Of a stretch of DNA of 64,000 nt, positions 62,801 through 64,000 are shown in pieces. The DNA comes from Taeniopygia guttata (lineage: Eukaryota; Chordata; Aves; Passeriformes; Estrildidae), in contig NC_133024.1 in the NCBI RefSeq assembly GCF_048771995.1, positions 21,592,001 to 21,656,000 on the forward strand. Reading direction: 5' to 3'. Position numbers and translations under genes: made by a program. Below the pieces are notes generated by a model. It did no database searches. It saw only the letters and a program-made list of their open reading frames with translations, and was not told the DNA's origin. Position 1 is the first letter of the stretch, and each line of letters opens with the position of its first letter.

Positions 62801-64000
62801 GCTCCAGAAATTAAGGATATTCTGAACTTCTACGTAGCTGTACAACTACAGCATGCCCTTGCTGCTCTTGCTGTAGAAGCTGTTCCTCTGGGCTTTTTTG
62901 TCTTCTTTGCTGTAGTTTGCCCATGGTGCAGCTGAGTTGCAGCCCAACTGTTGCTCTGCTTCAGCTCCAGGAAAAGGAGAAATGGAAAAAGGATCTGGGC
63001 CTTTTGGTTAAAAAATGAGAACATGGTGAGGGAAAGAAAGAAGGCAGCAGCCTCAAAGACACAAACTGGGCCTCAGATGGGTTATCAAGAAGTGTCACGC
63101 CTTCCCTCCACCTTGACCTCCCCTCCACAAAATTACTTTGTTCAGCACAACACAAACATGTGTGAAAAGCCAAGCCCTGAAGGTTACCTTCAGGATCAGG
63201 TGAAACTTAAAGAGCTTTGGCAGCTGCTTGGTTCATACTCATTAACTTCTTCTTTCTGGCACTTATAAAGCCCACACGTGGCAGAACAAGGGGTAACTGG
63301 ACCTCAGATTTTACCCAGGAGTGGAAGCACAAGAGGTGAACTATTTCACAACTCTGTTTAAACAAGTTCCTGGTTTACTTTGCCTGTCTAGCCCACAAGT
63401 ATAATAATTATACAACCTATGCTCAAAATGAGGCTGCACGTGACCTAATAATACAATAATCTTTAAAAGAGAAATAACCAACATCTCCAATATCCATCCA
63501 TCTATTACTGTTATTTTAAATCTTGATTTCCTTCAGATAGGCCTAGGCAAAAGGATTACTTAATTCTCTGTACATATATATACAGCACCAGGAAATATTG
63601 TGAGAGAGCATTCCAGTGCTGACTAACATGTTCTGATATGCAAAACCATCACCAAGTAAGATTAAGTTTTCCTACACTCCAGATTCTTTCCAACCTGTTC
63701 CCACAGCTGTTAGATAAAAAGTCTCAGAAAGTTTAAATGGAGAAGCACTTGAATAATAACAACCATTATCTGACAACCTCCCAAGAAATCATCTTGTACC
63801 AGAAGAGACCGAAATTTCCAAATGACAGACAAAAATAGCTACTGCTTGGATGAAAACTTGGGAGAAAAAAATGCTAATGCAAACTTCACTCAAACCACTC
63901 AATTTTTATTACTTTTCACTGGACACGGTGAAAAGCATTTTACCCTGGATTATGCAGCTCAGTGTGGGCCCCTAATAAAAGGCTTCATTGCAAAATGGCT

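Larger units (their letters stand above)
55078..64000 (-). other. NME7: NME7 last intron (partial, runs off the window)
   Basis: I looked on the - strand for the preceding NME7 exon (end of the second kinase domain, including a DLPEDGLLE-like segment) and did not find it, so this 8.9-kb stretch is most simply the terminal intron. It contains an A/C-rich low-complexity tract at 56031-56120, a short CCACC repeat at 56711-56727, the duplicated 123-bp sequence at 58527 and 59765, and a short interleaved repeat near 60291-60367. Open frames up to 149 codons here resemble nothing I know. Confidence 0.65.

Noticed and set aside
1-64000. CRISPR arrays, operons, phage or bacterial mobile systems, tRNA or rRNA genes
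   Set aside because: Nothing of this kind was seen. The composition and spliced genes are those of a bird chromosome.

Overview
This is vertebrate genomic DNA from a bird. Two things point to a bird. The recognisable gene is a Na+/K+-ATPase beta-1 subunit whose 305-residue product looks avian (from memory, the chicken protein has the same length and very similar wording). A clear CR1 (chicken repeat 1) LINE 3' end lies at about 26.44-26.78 kb. The DNA is gene-poor with long introns, spliced genes, CpG islands and AATAAA poly(A) signals, and has no prokaryotic gene structure. Nearly all long open reading frames outside the exons below look like chance frames.

Layout: 1-39.5 kb is intergenic or non-coding DNA with no protein gene I can recognise. 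It holds a CR1 LINE 3' end (26.44-26.78 kb), a probable second CR1 tail (about 3.24-3.29 kb), an (AAAT)n microsatellite (12.13-12.17 kb), a possible frame-broken coding relic (5.95-6.23 kb), and an isolated CpG island at 19.9-20.4 kb that may be the promoter of an unannotated, probably non-coding, transcript. About 39.5-40.9 kb is the CpG-island promoter of ATP1B1, with an inverted CCAAT box and a TATA-like box. ATP1B1 runs on the + strand from about 40.31 kb to 54.8-55.0 kb in six coding exons (40511-40610, 43090-43218, 50095-50250, 50928-51112, 52976-53056, 53594-53860). All introns obey GT-AG and the exons join in frame to a complete 305-codon product.

Downstream, on the - strand, the terminal coding exon of NME7 (55043-55075) ends tail-to-tail with ATP1B1. 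The two genes have poly(A) signals interleaved within about 40 bp (54793-54831). The rest of the window (55.08-64 kb) appears to be the last NME7 intron. It contains a 123-bp sequence duplicated 1.24 kb apart, one copy flanked by perfect 16-bp direct repeats.

ATP1B1 makes the glycosylated beta subunit that matures and traffics the sodium pump. NME7 is a nucleoside-diphosphate-kinase family protein of centrosomes and cilia. They are unrelated in function, but their convergent order is conserved with mammals (ATP1B1-NME7 on human 1q24), which supports both calls. I see no novel defence, mobile or biosynthetic system. The most noteworthy signals are the bidirectional poly(A) module, the 62-codon run of G/C-ending codons in ATP1B1 exon 6, the templated-insertion-like duplication, and the orphan CpG island.
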